This document shows positions 19,056 to 28,562 of a stretch of DNA of 64,000 bases, one piece after another. Origin of the DNA: Inhella gelatinilytica (GTDB lineage Bacteria; Pseudomonadota; Gammaproteobacteria; Burkholderiales; Burkholderiaceae_C); NCBI RefSeq assembly GCF_016093295.1, contig NZ_JAEDAL010000009.1:62001-126000 (forward strand), given 5' to 3'. A model generated the notes under the pieces. The model did no database searches. It saw only the letters and a program-made list of their open reading frames with translations, and was not told the origin of the DNA. Numbering within the stretch: position 1 is the first letter of the stretch; each line of letters begins with the position of its first letter. Both the position numbers and the translations under genes were made by a program.

Positions 19056-19747
19056 GAGGCGACTGGACTTTCCCGAAAGCGGTAGCCGGCGCCCCGGACG
19101 GTTTCAATCCAATCCTGGGTCTGAGCCGGTTCTAGCGCGTCGCGCAGGCGCTTGATGTGCACATCCACGGTCCGCTCTTCAATGGCCACGTGATCGCCCC
19201 ACACGCGATCCAGCAATTGCGAGCGACTGTGGACTCGACCCGGGTGGCTCATCAGGAACTTGAGCAAGCGGAACTCCGTGGGGCCCAAGTTAACTTCCTG
19301 TTCGCCGGCCCGCACCCGCATCTGCACGGGGTCCAACTCCAGGGGGCCCTGACGCAGCGGGGCGGAGAGCGACTCGGGCGCGCGGCGACGCAAAAGAGCG
19401 CGCATGCGGGCCAGTAACTCGCCAGGGGAGAACGGCTTGGTGAGGTAGTCGTCGGCCCCAGCATCCAGCCCCAAAATCTTGTCGGTTTCTTGGGCTCGCG
19501 CAGTCAGCAAGATGACGGGAAGCTGCCGCGTGCGCGCATCGCTTCGCCAGCGGCGGAGCAATTGCACGCCCGACGCGCCGGGCAGCATCCAGTCCAAGAT
19601 GACAGCATCGGGCAGCCGGCCTTCGATGGCTTGCTGCGCGGCCTCGGCATGCGCCACGGATTGAACCTCGTGGTGGTCATGCCGAAGGTTCAGGGCGATC
19701 AGCTCGGCAATGGCCGACTCGTCTTCAACGATGAGAATGCGCGCCAT
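19052..19747 (-). CDS. phoB: phosphate-regulon response regulator
   Basis: An OmpR/PhoB-type DNA-binding regulator of 231 residues. The receiver has the acidic pocket VEDE (Asp9), phospho-acceptor Asp52 (VILDWMLPG), Thr in ILLTARAQE and Lys in YLTKPFSPGELLAR. The winged helix ends with WGDHVAIEERTVDVHIKRLRDAL. When phosphorylated by PhoR it binds PHO boxes such as those before pstS in this same cluster. It lies five bases after phoU and overlaps phoR. Confidence 0.97.
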   Translation of the reverse strand: MARILIVEDESAIAELIALNLRHDHHEVQSVAHAEAAQQAIEGRLPDAVILDWMLPGASGVQLLRRWRSDARTRQLPVILLTARAQETDKILGLDAGADDYLTKPFSPGELLARMRALLRRRAPESLSAPLRQGPLELDPVQMRVRAGEQEVNLGPTEFRLLKFLMSHPGRVHSRSQLLDRVWGDHVAIEERTVDVHIKRLRDALEPAQTQDWIETVRGAGYRFRESPVAS

Positions 19748-19752
19748 GGGGC

Positions 19753-20457
19753 TTACTGAACGGCCGAATCCAGCCCCTCCAGCGGGGTGTGACGGATGTC
19801 GGCGCCCTTGACGACATAGACCACCTGCTCGGCCAGGTTCTTGGCGTGGTCACCCACACGCTCCAGCGCCTTGGCGACGAAGACCAAGTCGATCGACGCC
19901 GAAATGGTGCGCGGGTCTTCCATCATGTAGGTGATCAGGGTGCGCAGCAGGCCATCAAACTCGGCGTCGATGCGGTTGTCTTGTTTGATGACCTCCAGTG
20001 CTTGGTCGACGTCCAACCGGGCAAACGCGTCCAGCGCGCGACGCAAAGAGGCCGTGGCCAGTTGCGCTTCCAGGTTGAGCTGCGCGGTTGGGAAGGCCAG
20101 ACCGTGGCTGCTCCCCCCGATCAAGCGCTGCACCGTTCGGGCCACGCGCGCAGCTTCGTCGCCGACACGCTCCAGGTTGCCGATGGTTTTTGAAATCCCG
20201 ATCAGGAGCCGCAGGTCGCGTGCCGTGGGCTGGCGGCGCGCGATGATCGAGCTGAGATCGCGATCAATGTCGAGTTCGAGCTGATTGACTCGGCGCTCCG
20301 TTTGCAGAACTTCTGCAGCGCGTTCCTCGCTCATCGACACCAGCGATTCGACCGCCAGCGCCACCTGCTGCTCGACCAGCCCGCCCATTTCCAGCACCCG
20401 GGTGGAGACGGCGCTGAGCTCGGCGTCGAATTGGGTGGAGAGGTGTTTGTCGGTCAT
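19753..20457 (-). CDS. phoU: phosphate signalling complex protein PhoU
   Basis: Links the Pst transporter to PhoR and keeps the regulon off when phosphate is sufficient. The 234 residues form the usual two three-helix bundles with paired metal-binding [11 protein letters not shown]-like motifs (NLERVGDEA around residue 86 and [14 protein letters not shown] near 192). The start overlaps the pstB stop (ATGA), so the two are translationally coupled. Order pstB-phoU-phoB-phoR is typical of betaproteobacteria. Confidence 0.97.
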   Translation of the reverse strand: MTDKHLSTQFDAELSAVSTRVLEMGGLVEQQVALAVESLVSMSEERAAEVLQTERRVNQLELDIDRDLSSIIARRQPTARDLRLLIGISKTIGNLERVGDEAARVARTVQRLIGGSSHGLAFPTAQLNLEAQLATASLRRALDAFARLDVDQALEVIKQDNRIDAEFDGLLRTLITYMMEDPRTISASIDLVFVAKALERVGDHAKNLAEQVVYVVKGADIRHTPLEGLDSAVQ

Positions 20458-21248
20458 CCAAATCTCCCAGTGATGTAGTCCTCGGTTTCTTTGCGCTTGG
20501 GTTTCATGAAGATGTCGTTGGTCTCACCGAACTCCATCAGCTCCCCCAAGTACATGTAGGCCGTGTAGTCGCTCACACGAGCGGCCTGCTGCATGTTGTG
20601 CGTCACGATCAACACCGTGACCTTCTGCTTGATCTCCCCCACCAATTCTTCGATCGAACCCGTGGCGATGGGGTCGAGGGCCGAGGTGGGTTCGTCAAAC
20701 AGAATGATTTCCGGATCCGTGGCCAAGGCGCGTGCAATACAGAGGCGCTGCTGCTGACCGCCGGACATGTTCACAGCCAGGTCGTCCAGTCGGTCCTTCA
20801 CCTCGTTCCACAGCGCCGCACCCTTGAGGGCGGCTTCGACCTTGTCTTCGAGCACGCTGCGGTTGCGTTCGCCCCGCACCTTCAGGCCATAGGCCACGTT
20901 CTCAAAAATGGACTTTGGGAAGGGGTTGGGCTTTTGGAAGACCATCGAGATGCGCATGCGCACTTCGATCGGGTCCACGCTCTTGTGCAGCACATCCACT
21001 TCGTCCGGGTAGAGGTGGATGCTGCCGTCGTAGCGGTGCCCTGGGTAGAGGTCATGCATGCGGTTGAAACACCGCAAAAAGGTCGACTTGCCGCAGCCCG
21101 AGGGGCCGATCAGCGCGGTGACCTTGTTCTCGTACACGGGCATGTTGATGCCCTTGAGTGCCTTGAAGTCCCCGTAGTAGAAGTCAAGGTTCTTGGACTC
21201 GGCTTTTAGTGGGGGGGGGTTCTGCGGCAGGGTGATCGTGGAGGGCAT
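20454..21248 (-). CDS. pstB: phosphate ABC transporter ATP-binding protein
   Basis: The ATPase that powers high-affinity phosphate import. The 264-residue protein has Walker [21 protein letters not shown], signature [16 protein letters not shown], Walker [14 protein letters not shown] and the switch His in [14 protein letters not shown]. The FNRMHDL segment after Walker A is specific to PstB. It follows pstA after a 51-base gap on the same strand and precedes phoU. Confidence 0.98.
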   Translation of the reverse strand: MPSTITLPQNPPPLKAESKNLDFYYGDFKALKGINMPVYENKVTALIGPSGCGKSTFLRCFNRMHDLYPGHRYDGSIHLYPDEVDVLHKSVDPIEVRMRISMVFQKPNPFPKSIFENVAYGLKVRGERNRSVLEDKVEAALKGAALWNEVKDRLDDLAVNMSGGQQQRLCIARALATDPEIILFDEPTSALDPIATGSIEELVGEIKQKVTVLIVTHNMQQAARVSDYTAYMYLGELMEFGETNDIFMKPKRKETEDYITGRFG

Positions 21249-21299
21249 TCGTCAGTCCTCAATGAATATCTTGAAAGCGATGGGACGGCTTGAACTCGG

Positions 21300-22235
21300 T
21301 TACCACTTGATGTTCTTGCGCAAGCGATACCGCAGCCAAATGGCAATGGCATTCATGGACAGTGTCATCAGCACCAGAACAAAGGCTGCGGCAGCGGCGT
21401 TTTCATGGAAGCGCGGATCGGGGCGGCTGGTCCAGTTGAAGATCTGGATGGGCATCACCGTGAAGGGACTCCACAGCCAGTCAAACAATCCTGCGGCCTG
21501 GCCGGTTTCCACATTCAATTGCCCCGGTGCGGGGGGCAAGAAGGCAATGAAGGTCAGGGCGCCAATCGTGATGATGGGGGCCGTCTCCCCAATGGCGCGG
21601 CTCATCCCGATGATCACACCGGTCAAGATGCCTGGGGTCGAGTACTTCAGCAGGTGGTGCTGCACGACCTGCCATTGCGACGCCCCGCAGGCATAGGCCG
21701 CTTCACGGATGTGCTGGGGGATCGAGCGAAGGGCCTCACGGGTGGCGGTGATGACGATGGGCAGGATCAGGAGGGCGAGCGTCAAACCCGCGGTCAGAAT
21801 CGACTGTCCGAGCTTGAAGGTGTAAACGAACAGTCCGAGCGCCAACAGGCCGTAAATGATGGAGGGCACGCCGGCCAGGTTGGTGATGTTGATCTCGATG
21901 ACATCGGTGACCCAGTTCTTCCGTGCGTACTCTTCCAGGTAAATGGCCCCGGCAATGCCCAGCGGCACCGCCACAAAAGCCGTGACCATCATCACCAAAA
22001 TGGAGCCTACCCAGCTGGAAAGAATCCCGGCTTCGGCCGGGCGGCGCGAGGGGAAGTTCAAGAAGAACTCCGAGTTGAGTCGGGGTATGCCAGTGATGGC
22101 CATGTCGATGAACAGGGCCGCCAGTGTGAAGATGCCAATGGAGAGTGCCAACAAGCCCAGGAGCGCCACCAGGGTGTCGTAACGTCGGGCCCGCCGGATG
22201 ACGGTGCGAATGGCCAGTGTTTTTTTTGCGTTCAT
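21300..22235 (-). CDS. pstA: phosphate ABC transporter permease PstA
   Basis: One of two membrane subunits forming the phosphate channel. It has 311 residues with six predicted helices. The EAA-type cytoplasmic loop ALRSIPQHIREAAYACGASQ and the preceding LILPIVITATREAL are typical. The N-terminus carries a short basic cytoplasmic stretch before the first helix (TLVALLGLLALSIGIFTLAALF). It lies 10 bases after pstC. Confidence 0.96.
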   Translation of the reverse strand: MNAKKTLAIRTVIRRARRYDTLVALLGLLALSIGIFTLAALFIDMAITGIPRLNSEFFLNFPSRRPAEAGILSSWVGSILVMMVTAFVAVPLGIAGAIYLEEYARKNWVTDVIEINITNLAGVPSIIYGLLALGLFVYTFKLGQSILTAGLTLALLILPIVITATREALRSIPQHIREAAYACGASQWQVVQHHLLKYSTPGILTGVIIGMSRAIGETAPIITIGALTFIAFLPPAPGQLNVETGQAAGLFDWLWSPFTVMPIQIFNWTSRPDPRFHENAAAAAFVLVLMTLSMNAIAIWLRYRLRKNIKW

Positions 22236-22245
22236 TGCAAGCCTC

Positions 22246-23217
22246 TCAATACGCTTCGCGGAAGCGCTTGCGCAGCCAGTAGCCGGCCAAGTTAAAGCAC
22301 AGGGTCAGCAGCATCAGGGACAGGCCGGCGGCGAAGATGGTTTGGTACCCAATCGATCCGTGCGGCAGGTCACCCAGGGCCACTTGCACGATGAAGCTGG
22401 TGATCGTGGCTGCGGGCTCCATGGGGTTAAAGGTCAGCGTCGGCTGCATGCCTGCGGCCACGGCCAGGATCATGGTTTCGCCCACCGCCCGGCTGATCCC
22501 CAGGATGTAGGCCGAGGCAATACCCGAGAACGCGGCGGGCACGACCACGTTCACGGCGGTTTGGAACCGCGTGCTGCCCATGGCGTAACTGCCTTCGCGC
22601 AGGCTCATGGGGACGGCCCTCATGGCGTCTTCCGATAGCGAGGCCACATAGGGAATGATCATCACGCCCATGACCAGACCTGCCGACAGCACATTGAAGC
22701 CGGGCAGTTCGGGGAAGATTTTTTGCAGCAGCGGGGTCACCACCAGCAAGGCGAAGAAGCCGTAAATGATGGTCGGCACCCCGGAGAGCAGCTCGAGCAA
22801 CGGCTTCAGCGTTTCTCGCGTCTTGTGACCGGCGAACTCGCTCAGATAGATGGCGATGACCGTGCCCAAGGGAATCGCCACGGCCAGGGCGACCAGCGAG
22901 CTGGTCAGCGTGCCGGACATCAGCACCCAAATACCAAAGTGAGCGTCGTCAAACAGTGGGGTCCATTGCGTGTCCGTCAGAAAGTCCCACAGGGGAACAT
23001 GGCTGAAAAAACTGATCGACTCGCGAATGAGGATGTACACGATCCCCACGGTGGTCAGCACCGAGACGCTGGCGGCCAACAGCAGCAGGCCTTCGATCAG
23101 GGCCTCGCGCCGCTGGCGCGCTTTTTTCAGCCGGGCGAATTCAGCAAGGCGCGCTTCGCCACCGAGGCTGAGGGGGACGGTGGGGTTGGGGATAGCGTCT
23201 GGAGGAGCAATGGCCAT
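22246..23217 (-). CDS. pstC: phosphate ABC transporter permease PstC
   Basis: The second channel subunit of the Pst importer: 323 residues, six helices after a 35-residue cytoplasmic N-terminus. The loop MRAVPMSLREGSYAMGSTRFQ is the conserved EAA motif that docks on PstB. FAGHKTRETLKPLLELLSGVPTIIYGFFAL is highly typical of PstC. It is separated from pstS by 117 bases that contain two stable hairpins. Confidence 0.96.
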   Translation of the reverse strand: MAIAPPDAIPNPTVPLSLGGEARLAEFARLKKARQRREALIEGLLLLAASVSVLTTVGIVYILIRESISFFSHVPLWDFLTDTQWTPLFDDAHFGIWVLMSGTLTSSLVALAVAIPLGTVIAIYLSEFAGHKTRETLKPLLELLSGVPTIIYGFFALLVVTPLLQKIFPELPGFNVLSAGLVMGVMIIPYVASLSEDAMRAVPMSLREGSYAMGSTRFQTAVNVVVPAAFSGIASAYILGISRAVGETMILAVAAGMQPTLTFNPMEPAATITSFIVQVALGDLPHGSIGYQTIFAAGLSLMLLTLCFNLAGYWLRKRFREAY

Positions 23218-23263
23218 GACGGAAACCTGGAAGGTGAGCAGGGCGGCGTGCTGAAAAGGCGGT

Positions 23264-23330
23264 GGGCCCGCAGTTTGCTACGGGCCCTTTTTGAACTCTG
23301 CATTTTGAGGCAGGTGCGGCGCACCCGCAC
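23264..23330 (-). other. two hairpins between pstS and pstC
   Basis: Stem one pairs CCGCAC with GTGCGG (23314-23330, five-base loop). Stem two pairs GGGCCCG with CGGGCCC (23264-23287, ten-base loop). In the transcript they come just after the pstS stop. They lack a clean downstream U-run on this strand, so they look like 3'-end protection or partial attenuation that would raise PstS over the permeases. Confidence 0.6.
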
Positions 23331-23334
23331 TCGC

Positions 23335-24318
23335 TTACAGCGCAGCTTCGCGGGCCATCAACTCTTCGATGGTCACGCCGACTTCGTTCTTGCCACCGAA
23401 AACCGTGCCCTTCTTGCCTTTGTTCAGGTGGTCCAAACCGGTCGTGTAAGCCTTGGCCGGCAGCGGAACGTATTTGACTTCCTTGGCGATCTTGGCCGAG
23501 TGCTTCATCATGTACTCGACGAATTCCTTCACCTCGGGTTTGGCGAGAGACTTGGCGTTCACATAGATGAAGATGGGGCGGCTCAACGGTTCATAGGAAC
23601 CCGCCAGCACGGCCGCTTCGCTTGGGGCGACCGCTTGGCCCTTGGGGTTGACGATGGGCAGCGCCTTGAGCTTGCCCTGGTTCTCGGCGTAATACGCGTA
23701 GCCAAAGTAGCCGATGGCGTTGATGTCCGAGCTCACGCCTTGCACCAGCACGTTGTCATCCTCGGAGGCGGTGAAATCACCGCGGCTGGCCTTGCTCTTG
23801 CCGTTGATGGCTTCGGTGAAGTAGTCAAAGGTGCCCGAGTCGGCGCCGGCGCCGAACAGCTTGATCGGCGCGTCCGGCCAAGCCGGGTTGACTTGGTTCC
23901 AGCGGGTGACTTTGCCCTGAGCGGCCGGCTCCCAGATGGCCTTCAGTTCGGCCACGGTGATTTGCTTGAGCCAAGCATTGCGGGGGTTGATCACCACGGT
24001 CAGCGCATCAAAGGCCACCGGCAGTTCGAAATATTCCACGCCCGCGGCTTTGCAGTCCGCCATTTCCTTGGCCAGGATGGGGCGCGAGGCATTGCTGATG
24101 TCGGTTTCACCCCGGCAGAATTTTTTGAAGCCACCGCCCGTGCCAGAAATGCCCACGGTGACTTTTACGGCACCTTTCTTGGCTTTCTGAAAATCTTCGG
24201 CCACCCCTTCGGTGATCGGGAAGACGGTGGAAGAGCCGTCAATCTTGACCACTTGCGCTTGCGCGGCGAGGGCGGTGACGGTGAGGCTCAACAGGGCGAA
24301 CAGCTGGTTCAGACGCAT
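23335..24318 (-). CDS. pstS: phosphate-binding periplasmic protein PstS
   Basis: Captures phosphate in the periplasm and delivers it to PstCA. The 327-residue protein starts with a signal peptide (MRLNQLFALLSLTVTALAAQAQ). The phosphate-binding signature follows at once (IDGSSTVFPIT), then GISGTGGGFKKFCRGETDISNASRPI and the GADSGTFDYFTEA loop. I prefer the ATG at 24318 to one at 24330 because it begins the signal peptide. PHO-box-like repeats lie upstream, so it should be the most strongly phosphate-regulated gene here. Confidence 0.96.
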   Translation of the reverse strand: MRLNQLFALLSLTVTALAAQAQVVKIDGSSTVFPITEGVAEDFQKAKKGAVKVTVGISGTGGGFKKFCRGETDISNASRPILAKEMADCKAAGVEYFELPVAFDALTVVINPRNAWLKQITVAELKAIWEPAAQGKVTRWNQVNPAWPDAPIKLFGAGADSGTFDYFTEAINGKSKASRGDFTASEDDNVLVQGVSSDINAIGYFGYAYYAENQGKLKALPIVNPKGQAVAPSEAAVLAGSYEPLSRPIFIYVNAKSLAKPEVKEFVEYMMKHSAKIAKEVKYVPLPAKAYTTGLDHLNKGKKGTVFGGKNEVGVTIEELMAREAAL

Positions 24319-24374
24319 TCTGGACTCCAAGATCAGGTCGATGGGGTGAACGGTCTGGACTGTAAAAATTCTTT

Positions 24375-24411
24375 GTGACGCCTGTGTGACAAGGTGACAC
24401 CCGGGTGTGAC
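24375..24411 (-). promoter_or_regulatory. PHO-box-like repeats before pstS
   Basis: On the minus strand the core GTCAC occurs four times (plus-strand GTGAC at 24375, 24386, 24394 and 24407). The 24375 and 24386 copies are 11 bases apart, the repeat period of PhoB sites (consensus CTGTCAT repeated), and 24407 is 21 from 24386. The array ends about 57 bases from the pstS ATG. Confidence 0.7.
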
Positions 24412-24427
24412 ACGGCGCTCTTGGGGT

Positions 24428-25285
24428 TTAGTGACTGAACAGCACCGGCACAGTCATGCTGCGCAGCAGGGTTTGGGTCACGCCACCCAGCACCAGCTCC
24501 CAGGCCCGGGAATGGCCGTACGCGCCACAGACGATCAGATCGGCGCCGCTGTCGGCGGCCCGATTCAGCAGGGTCTCGGCCACGCTCGCATCCGGCTCCC
24601 AGCCGCGGCGCAGCCGGTCCGTCATGCTGCCTTCACTGTGCGCGGGAAGCCGGGTGCAGGTGGCGGCCAGGCCTTGCCGACCCAGCCACCCCTGCATCTC
24701 CGTCCATCCGGGTGAGGCACTTGCCCCGTCTTGCAGGCTGAGCACTTCCACCGTACGGGCGCCGCGAAGCAGGGGCAGGGCGTCACGCAGCGCTCGGCCA
24801 CTCTCGCGCTGATGGGACCAGGCAACCAGAATGGAATCGCCGATTTGAACCGGTGCGCCCACATGGGGCAGTACCAAAACGGGGCACAGCGCGCTCACCA
24901 ACAGCCGTGCCGTGAGTCCGGCGCCCAACCCCGCCTCCGATTCGGGTTGCCGGATCACCAACAGGTCCGCTCCGTGACTGGCAGTCACCAAGTGCCCCAG
25001 GGGGTCCATGGTGCTCGTCAGGACCGAGGTTGGTAGATCGGCCGCAAACTGGCTAAGTTGGCCGGTAACGGCCGCGCGCAGCGCTTGCATCTGCTCCACA
25101 CCCAACTGTGTGGCCATGGCTGCGGTCTCTGGGCTCAGATAGGCGCCACCCGCCACAGAGTCGATGGCCAGGCAGACTTGGAGCGCCGCGCCCTGTCGCC
25201 GCGCCAATTCGGCGCCCCAGCGCAGCGTGTCCCGTGAGCGGTCGGCATCAAAGAAATGGACCAGAACTTGGCGCAGTGCGGGCAT
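24428..25285 (-). CDS. tandem universal stress protein
   Basis: A 285-residue cytoplasmic protein made of two UspA-like halves, about residues 1-140 and 148-285. The second half shows the ATP-binding-like G-rich motif in DLIVCGAYGHSRAWELVLGGVTQTLLRSMTVPVLF. The first half ends in a degenerate version (DLLVIRQPESEAGLGAGLTARLLVSALCPVLVLP) where the glycine motif is largely lost. Tandem Usps respond to starvation or low oxygen in other bacteria. It sits upstream of the PHO repeats on the same strand, so it could read through into pstS, but no direct link is shown. Confidence 0.88.
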   Translation of the reverse strand: MPALRQVLVHFFDADRSRDTLRWGAELARRQGAALQVCLAIDSVAGGAYLSPETAAMATQLGVEQMQALRAAVTGQLSQFAADLPTSVLTSTMDPLGHLVTASHGADLLVIRQPESEAGLGAGLTARLLVSALCPVLVLPHVGAPVQIGDSILVAWSHQRESGRALRDALPLLRGARTVEVLSLQDGASASPGWTEMQGWLGRQGLAATCTRLPAHSEGSMTDRLRRGWEPDASVAETLLNRAADSGADLIVCGAYGHSRAWELVLGGVTQTLLRSMTVPVLFSH

Positions 25286-25400
25286 GAAGAGACTCCAGGA
25301 ATCGAAAGCGATGGAGCCATGCTAGCGGGACTGGCCGCGTTTGGGCGCGTCTACTTCGGAGTGCACGCCGCCCGTGTGCAGCGGGGCGAGTCGGGTGGCA

Positions 25401-25619
25401 TTAAGCCATGGGGGCGTCCAGCGGGGTGATGTTCTGCGCGAGCAGGCCTTTGGGGCCTTCGATGGTCTCAAAACTCACTCGACCGCCTTGGCGCAGCGTG
25501 CGAAAGCCCTCCATTTGGATGGCGCTGAAATGCGCAAAGACGTCGCCGCCACCGTCTTCGGGTTCAATGAAACCGAAACCCTTGGCATCGTTGAACCACT
25601 TCACCGTCCCAATGATCAT
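25401..25619 (-). CDS. cold-shock-domain protein
   Basis: A 72-residue single CSD protein that binds single-stranded RNA or DNA. It starts [20 protein letters not shown], with RNP1 (KGFGFIEP) and RNP2 (VFAHFSAI) intact. Typical CspA-like proteins are 65-70 residues. The ATG at 25619 is chosen because family members begin one or two residues before GTVKWF. It is divergent from clpS with a 163-base gap between. I see no obvious CspA-type cold-box in that gap. Confidence 0.95.
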   Translation of the reverse strand: MIIGTVKWFNDAKGFGFIEPEDGGGDVFAHFSAIQMEGFRTLRQGGRVSFETIEGPKGLLAQNITPLDAPMA

Positions 25620-25770
25620 GAAGCCCTCCGGAGCACCCGCCGCACCCAAACCAAGCATTTTTTAAAGTTGTGCAACGTGCGTCACTTCGGGCAGACCCGA
25701 TCTCCGTCCAAAGAAGGGCGTCCACGCGCGTACATGCCCCTCAGCCCCTGGGGGAGACATCGGCGCTCCC

Positions 25771-25776
25771 TAGAAT
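25771..25776 (+). promoter_or_regulatory. candidate -10 element before clpS
   Basis: TAGAAT in the context cctagaatc lies only six bases before the clpS ATG at 25783. If it is used, transcription would begin at or near the ATG, giving a leaderless message or a downstream translation start. Confidence 0.4.
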
Positions 25777-25782
25777 CAAACC

Positions 25783-26160
25783 ATGTACCGCTGGAATTCC
25801 ATCCATTGCCCCATCGCGCAGTCGGTTCCGCCTGCGTTTCCGACCCAACCACCGGGCGATGCTGGTGAGGGTGCTGTGCTGGCCGAACGGCAAGCGCAGC
25901 GCACGGAACCGCCGCGACTCTTTCAAGTCTTGATGCTGAATGACGATTTCACGCCCATGGAATTTGTGGTCATGGTGTTGCAGGAATATTTCCGGCACGA
26001 TTTGGACAGTGCCACACTGATCATGCTGAAGATTCATCACGAGGGTCGCGGTGTCTGCGGTGTTTTCTCCAAAGACGTGGCCGCGACCAAAGTGGAGTTG
26101 GTTTCGCAGGCAGCCCGGCGCGCCGGTCATCCCCTTCAATGCATCATGGAGCCCGCATGA
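25783..26160 (+). CDS. clpS: ATP-dependent Clp protease adaptor ClpS
   Basis: Delivers N-degron substrates to ClpAP. The conserved core is [22 protein letters not shown] followed by ICGVF-like [15 protein letters not shown], with the substrate-pocket NDD-x-TPMEFV residues intact. The 125 residues include an N-terminal extension about 20 residues longer than E. coli ClpS. An alternative GTG at 25876, preceded by GGTGAGGG, would give 94 residues. The stop overlaps the clpA ATG. Identity is secure, start less so. Confidence 0.94.
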   Translation: MYRWNSIHCPIAQSVPPAFPTQPPGDAGEGAVLAERQAQRTEPPRLFQVLMLNDDFTPMEFVVMVLQEYFRHDLDSATLIMLKIHHEGRGVCGVFSKDVAATKVELVSQAARRAGHPLQCIMEPA

Positions 26161-28493
26161 TTGCCCAGGAACTCGAAGTTAGCCTGCACATGGCTTTTGT
26201 GGACGCGCGACAGCAGCGTCACGAGTTCATCACGGTTGAGCACTTGTTGCTGGCCCTGTTGGACAACCCCTCCGCTGCCGAAGTCCTGCGGGCGTGCGCG
26301 GCCCAATTGGATGACTTGCGCAAGAACTTGAGCCAGTTCATCCAGGACAACACGCCAACGGTCGGCGGCACGGAAGAAGTGGATACCCAGCCGACTTTGG
26401 GATTCCAGCGGGTCATCCAGCGCGCCATCATGCATGTGCAAAGCACGGGCAACGGAAAAAAGGAGGTCAACGGTGCCAATGTGCTCGTGGCCATCTTTGG
26501 CGAAAAGGATTCCCACGCCGTGTACTACCTGCACCAGCAGGGCGTGACCCGCTTGGATGTGGTCAATTTCATTGCCCACGGCATTCGCAAGATCGATCCC
26601 CCTGAGGCCCCCAAGGGCGGGGGCGGCAAGCCGGAGGGGGAGTCCCAGCCCCAGGCCCAGGAAGAGGCCGAGGGCAGTGGCAAGGCCTCGCCGCTGGAGC
26701 AGTTCACCCAGAACCTCAACGTCGCCGCCAAGGAAGGGCGCGTCGACCCGCTGATCGGCCGGGAGCCCGAGGTGGAGCGGGTGATTCAAGTGCTGTGTCG
26801 CCGCCGCAAGAACAACCCGCTCTTGGTGGGGGAGGCGGGTGTCGGCAAGACCGCGATTGCCGAAGGGCTGGCCAAGCGAATCGTCGATGGCCAGGTGCCT
26901 GAAGTGTTGCAAGATGGGGTGGTCTACGCCTTGGACATGGGCGCCCTGCTGGCGGGGACCAAGTACCGGGGAGACTTTGAGCAGCGGCTCAAGGCCGTGC
27001 TCAAGCAGTTGAAGGAACAACCGGGCGCGGTGTTGTTTATCGATGAGATCCACACGCTCATTGGCGCGGGCGCGGCGAGTGGCGGCACGCTGGATGCGAG
27101 CAATTTGCTCAAGCCTGCGCTGTCGAGTGGGCAACTCAAGTGCATCGGTGCGACCACCTTTACGGAGTACCGGGGCATCTTTGAAAAAGATGCAGCCTTG
27201 TCGCGGCGCTTTCAAAAAGTGGATGTGAACGAGCCGACGGTGCTGCAGACGGTGGACATCCTGAAAGGCCTCAAGAGCCGATTTGAGGAGCACCATGCCG
27301 TGAAGTACGCCTTGGGGGCGCTTGAGGCGGCAGCCGAGTTGTCGGCCAAATACATCACGGACCGTTACTTGCCGGACAAAGCGATTGATGTGATTGACGA
27401 GGCTGGCGCAGCGCAGCGCATCTTGCCGGCCAGCAAGCGCAAAAAGACCATCACGCGTGCGGAGGTTGAAGACATCGTGGCCAAGATCGCGCGCATCCCG
27501 CCCGCGACGGTCAACTCGGATGACCGCGGCAAGCTCAAAACGCTGGAGCGCGACTTGAAGGCCACCGTGTTCGGCCAAGACCCGGCCATTGAGGCGCTGG
27601 CGGCCAGCATCAAAATGGCCCGTTCGGGTCTGGGCAAGCCGGACAAGCCGATTGGGGCATTCCTGTTCAGTGGGCCCACAGGGGTCGGCAAAACCGAAGT
27701 GGCCAAGCAGTTGGCTTACATCTTGGGGATTGAGCTCATTCGCTTTGACATGTCCGAGTACATGGAGCGCCACACGGTCAGTCGGCTGATCGGCGCGCCG
27801 CCCGGGTACGTGGGATTTGATCAGGGTGGATTGCTCACCGAGGCGGTGACCAAAAAACCGCACTGTGTGCTGCTCTTGGACGAGGTGGAAAAAGCGCACC
27901 CGGACGTGTTTAACGTGCTGCTCCAGGTCATGGACAACGGCACCCTGACGGACAACAACGGTCGCAAGGCGGACTTCCGCAATGTGGTGATCGTGATGAC
28001 CACCAATGCGGGTGCGGAAGCCCTGCAGAAATCCACGATCGGTTTCACCACGAAACGGGAGTTGGGCGATGAAATGGGCGACATCAAACGCCTCTTCACC
28101 CCGGAGTTCCGCAACCGACTGGACGGCATCATCAGCTTCCGCTCCTTGGATGAAAGCATCATCTTGCGGGTGGTTGACAAGTTCCTGCTGCAACTGGAAG
28201 GGCAGTTGGCCGAGAAAAAGGTTGAAGTGACCTTCACCGATGCCCTGCGCCAGCATTTGGGCCGCAAAGGCTTTGACCCACTCATGGGTGCACGCCCCAT
28301 GCAACGCTTGATTCAGGACACGATTCGGCGCGCCTTGGCGGACGAGTTGTTGTTTGGGCGTTTGGTGGACGGTGGGCGCCTGACGGTCGATGTGGATGCT
28401 GAAGGACAAGTGCAGCTGGACATTCAGCCCAATCCGCCACCCAGTAAGAAGGGGCGTGCGGATCGCAGCGCGGAAGCCGCACCGGCCGCCTGA
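26157..28493 (+). CDS. clpA: ATP-dependent Clp protease ATP-binding subunit ClpA
   Basis: The unfoldase that feeds ClpP and works with the ClpS encoded just before it. The 778 residues comprise the double Clp-N domain (about 1-145), a Gly/Pro/Glu linker, AAA1 with Walker [16 protein letters not shown] and Walker [15 protein letters not shown], and AAA2 with [16 protein letters not shown] and [17 protein letters not shown]-terminal D2-small domain follows. The ClpP-binding loop region is near [13 protein letters not shown]. The ATG at 26157 overlaps the clpS stop. A longer frame from 26139 is unlikely. Confidence 0.97.
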   Translation: MIAQELEVSLHMAFVDARQQRHEFITVEHLLLALLDNPSAAEVLRACAAQLDDLRKNLSQFIQDNTPTVGGTEEVDTQPTLGFQRVIQRAIMHVQSTGNGKKEVNGANVLVAIFGEKDSHAVYYLHQQGVTRLDVVNFIAHGIRKIDPPEAPKGGGGKPEGESQPQAQEEAEGSGKASPLEQFTQNLNVAAKEGRVDPLIGREPEVERVIQVLCRRRKNNPLLVGEAGVGKTAIAEGLAKRIVDGQVPEVLQDGVVYALDMGALLAGTKYRGDFEQRLKAVLKQLKEQPGAVLFIDEIHTLIGAGAASGGTLDASNLLKPALSSGQLKCIGATTFTEYRGIFEKDAALSRRFQKVDVNEPTVLQTVDILKGLKSRFEEHHAVKYALGALEAAAELSAKYITDRYLPDKAIDVIDEAGAAQRILPASKRKKTITRAEVEDIVAKIARIPPATVNSDDRGKLKTLERDLKATVFGQDPAIEALAASIKMARSGLGKPDKPIGAFLFSGPTGVGKTEVAKQLAYILGIELIRFDMSEYMERHTVSRLIGAPPGYVGFDQGGLLTEAVTKKPHCVLLLDEVEKAHPDVFNVLLQVMDNGTLTDNNGRKADFRNVVIVMTTNAGAEALQKSTIGFTTKRELGDEMGDIKRLFTPEFRNRLDGIISFRSLDESIILRVVDKFLLQLEGQLAEKKVEVTFTDALRQHLGRKGFDPLMGARPMQRLIQDTIRRALADELLFGRLVDGGRLTVDVDAEGQVQLDIQPNPPPSKKGRADRSAEAAPAA

Positions 28494-28532
28494 GGGCACC
28501 GATATCGGGGGCCACGGGAGTGACCCTGATGC

Positions 28533-28562
28533 ACAAGCCCGCTCTTGCGGGCTTGTCTTTTA
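28533..28562 (+). terminator. intrinsic terminator of clpA
   Basis: ACAAGCCCGC (28533-28542) pairs with GCGGGCTTGT (28547-28556) around TCTT, followed by CTTTT. The ten-pair stem lies between convergent clpA and mtfA and reaches the mtfA stop. Confidence 0.88.

Noticed and set aside
26136-28499. 787-codon open frame antisense to clpA
   Set aside because: Mirror frame of a high-GC gene; its translation has no recognisable domain, and the sense strand encodes a complete ClpA.
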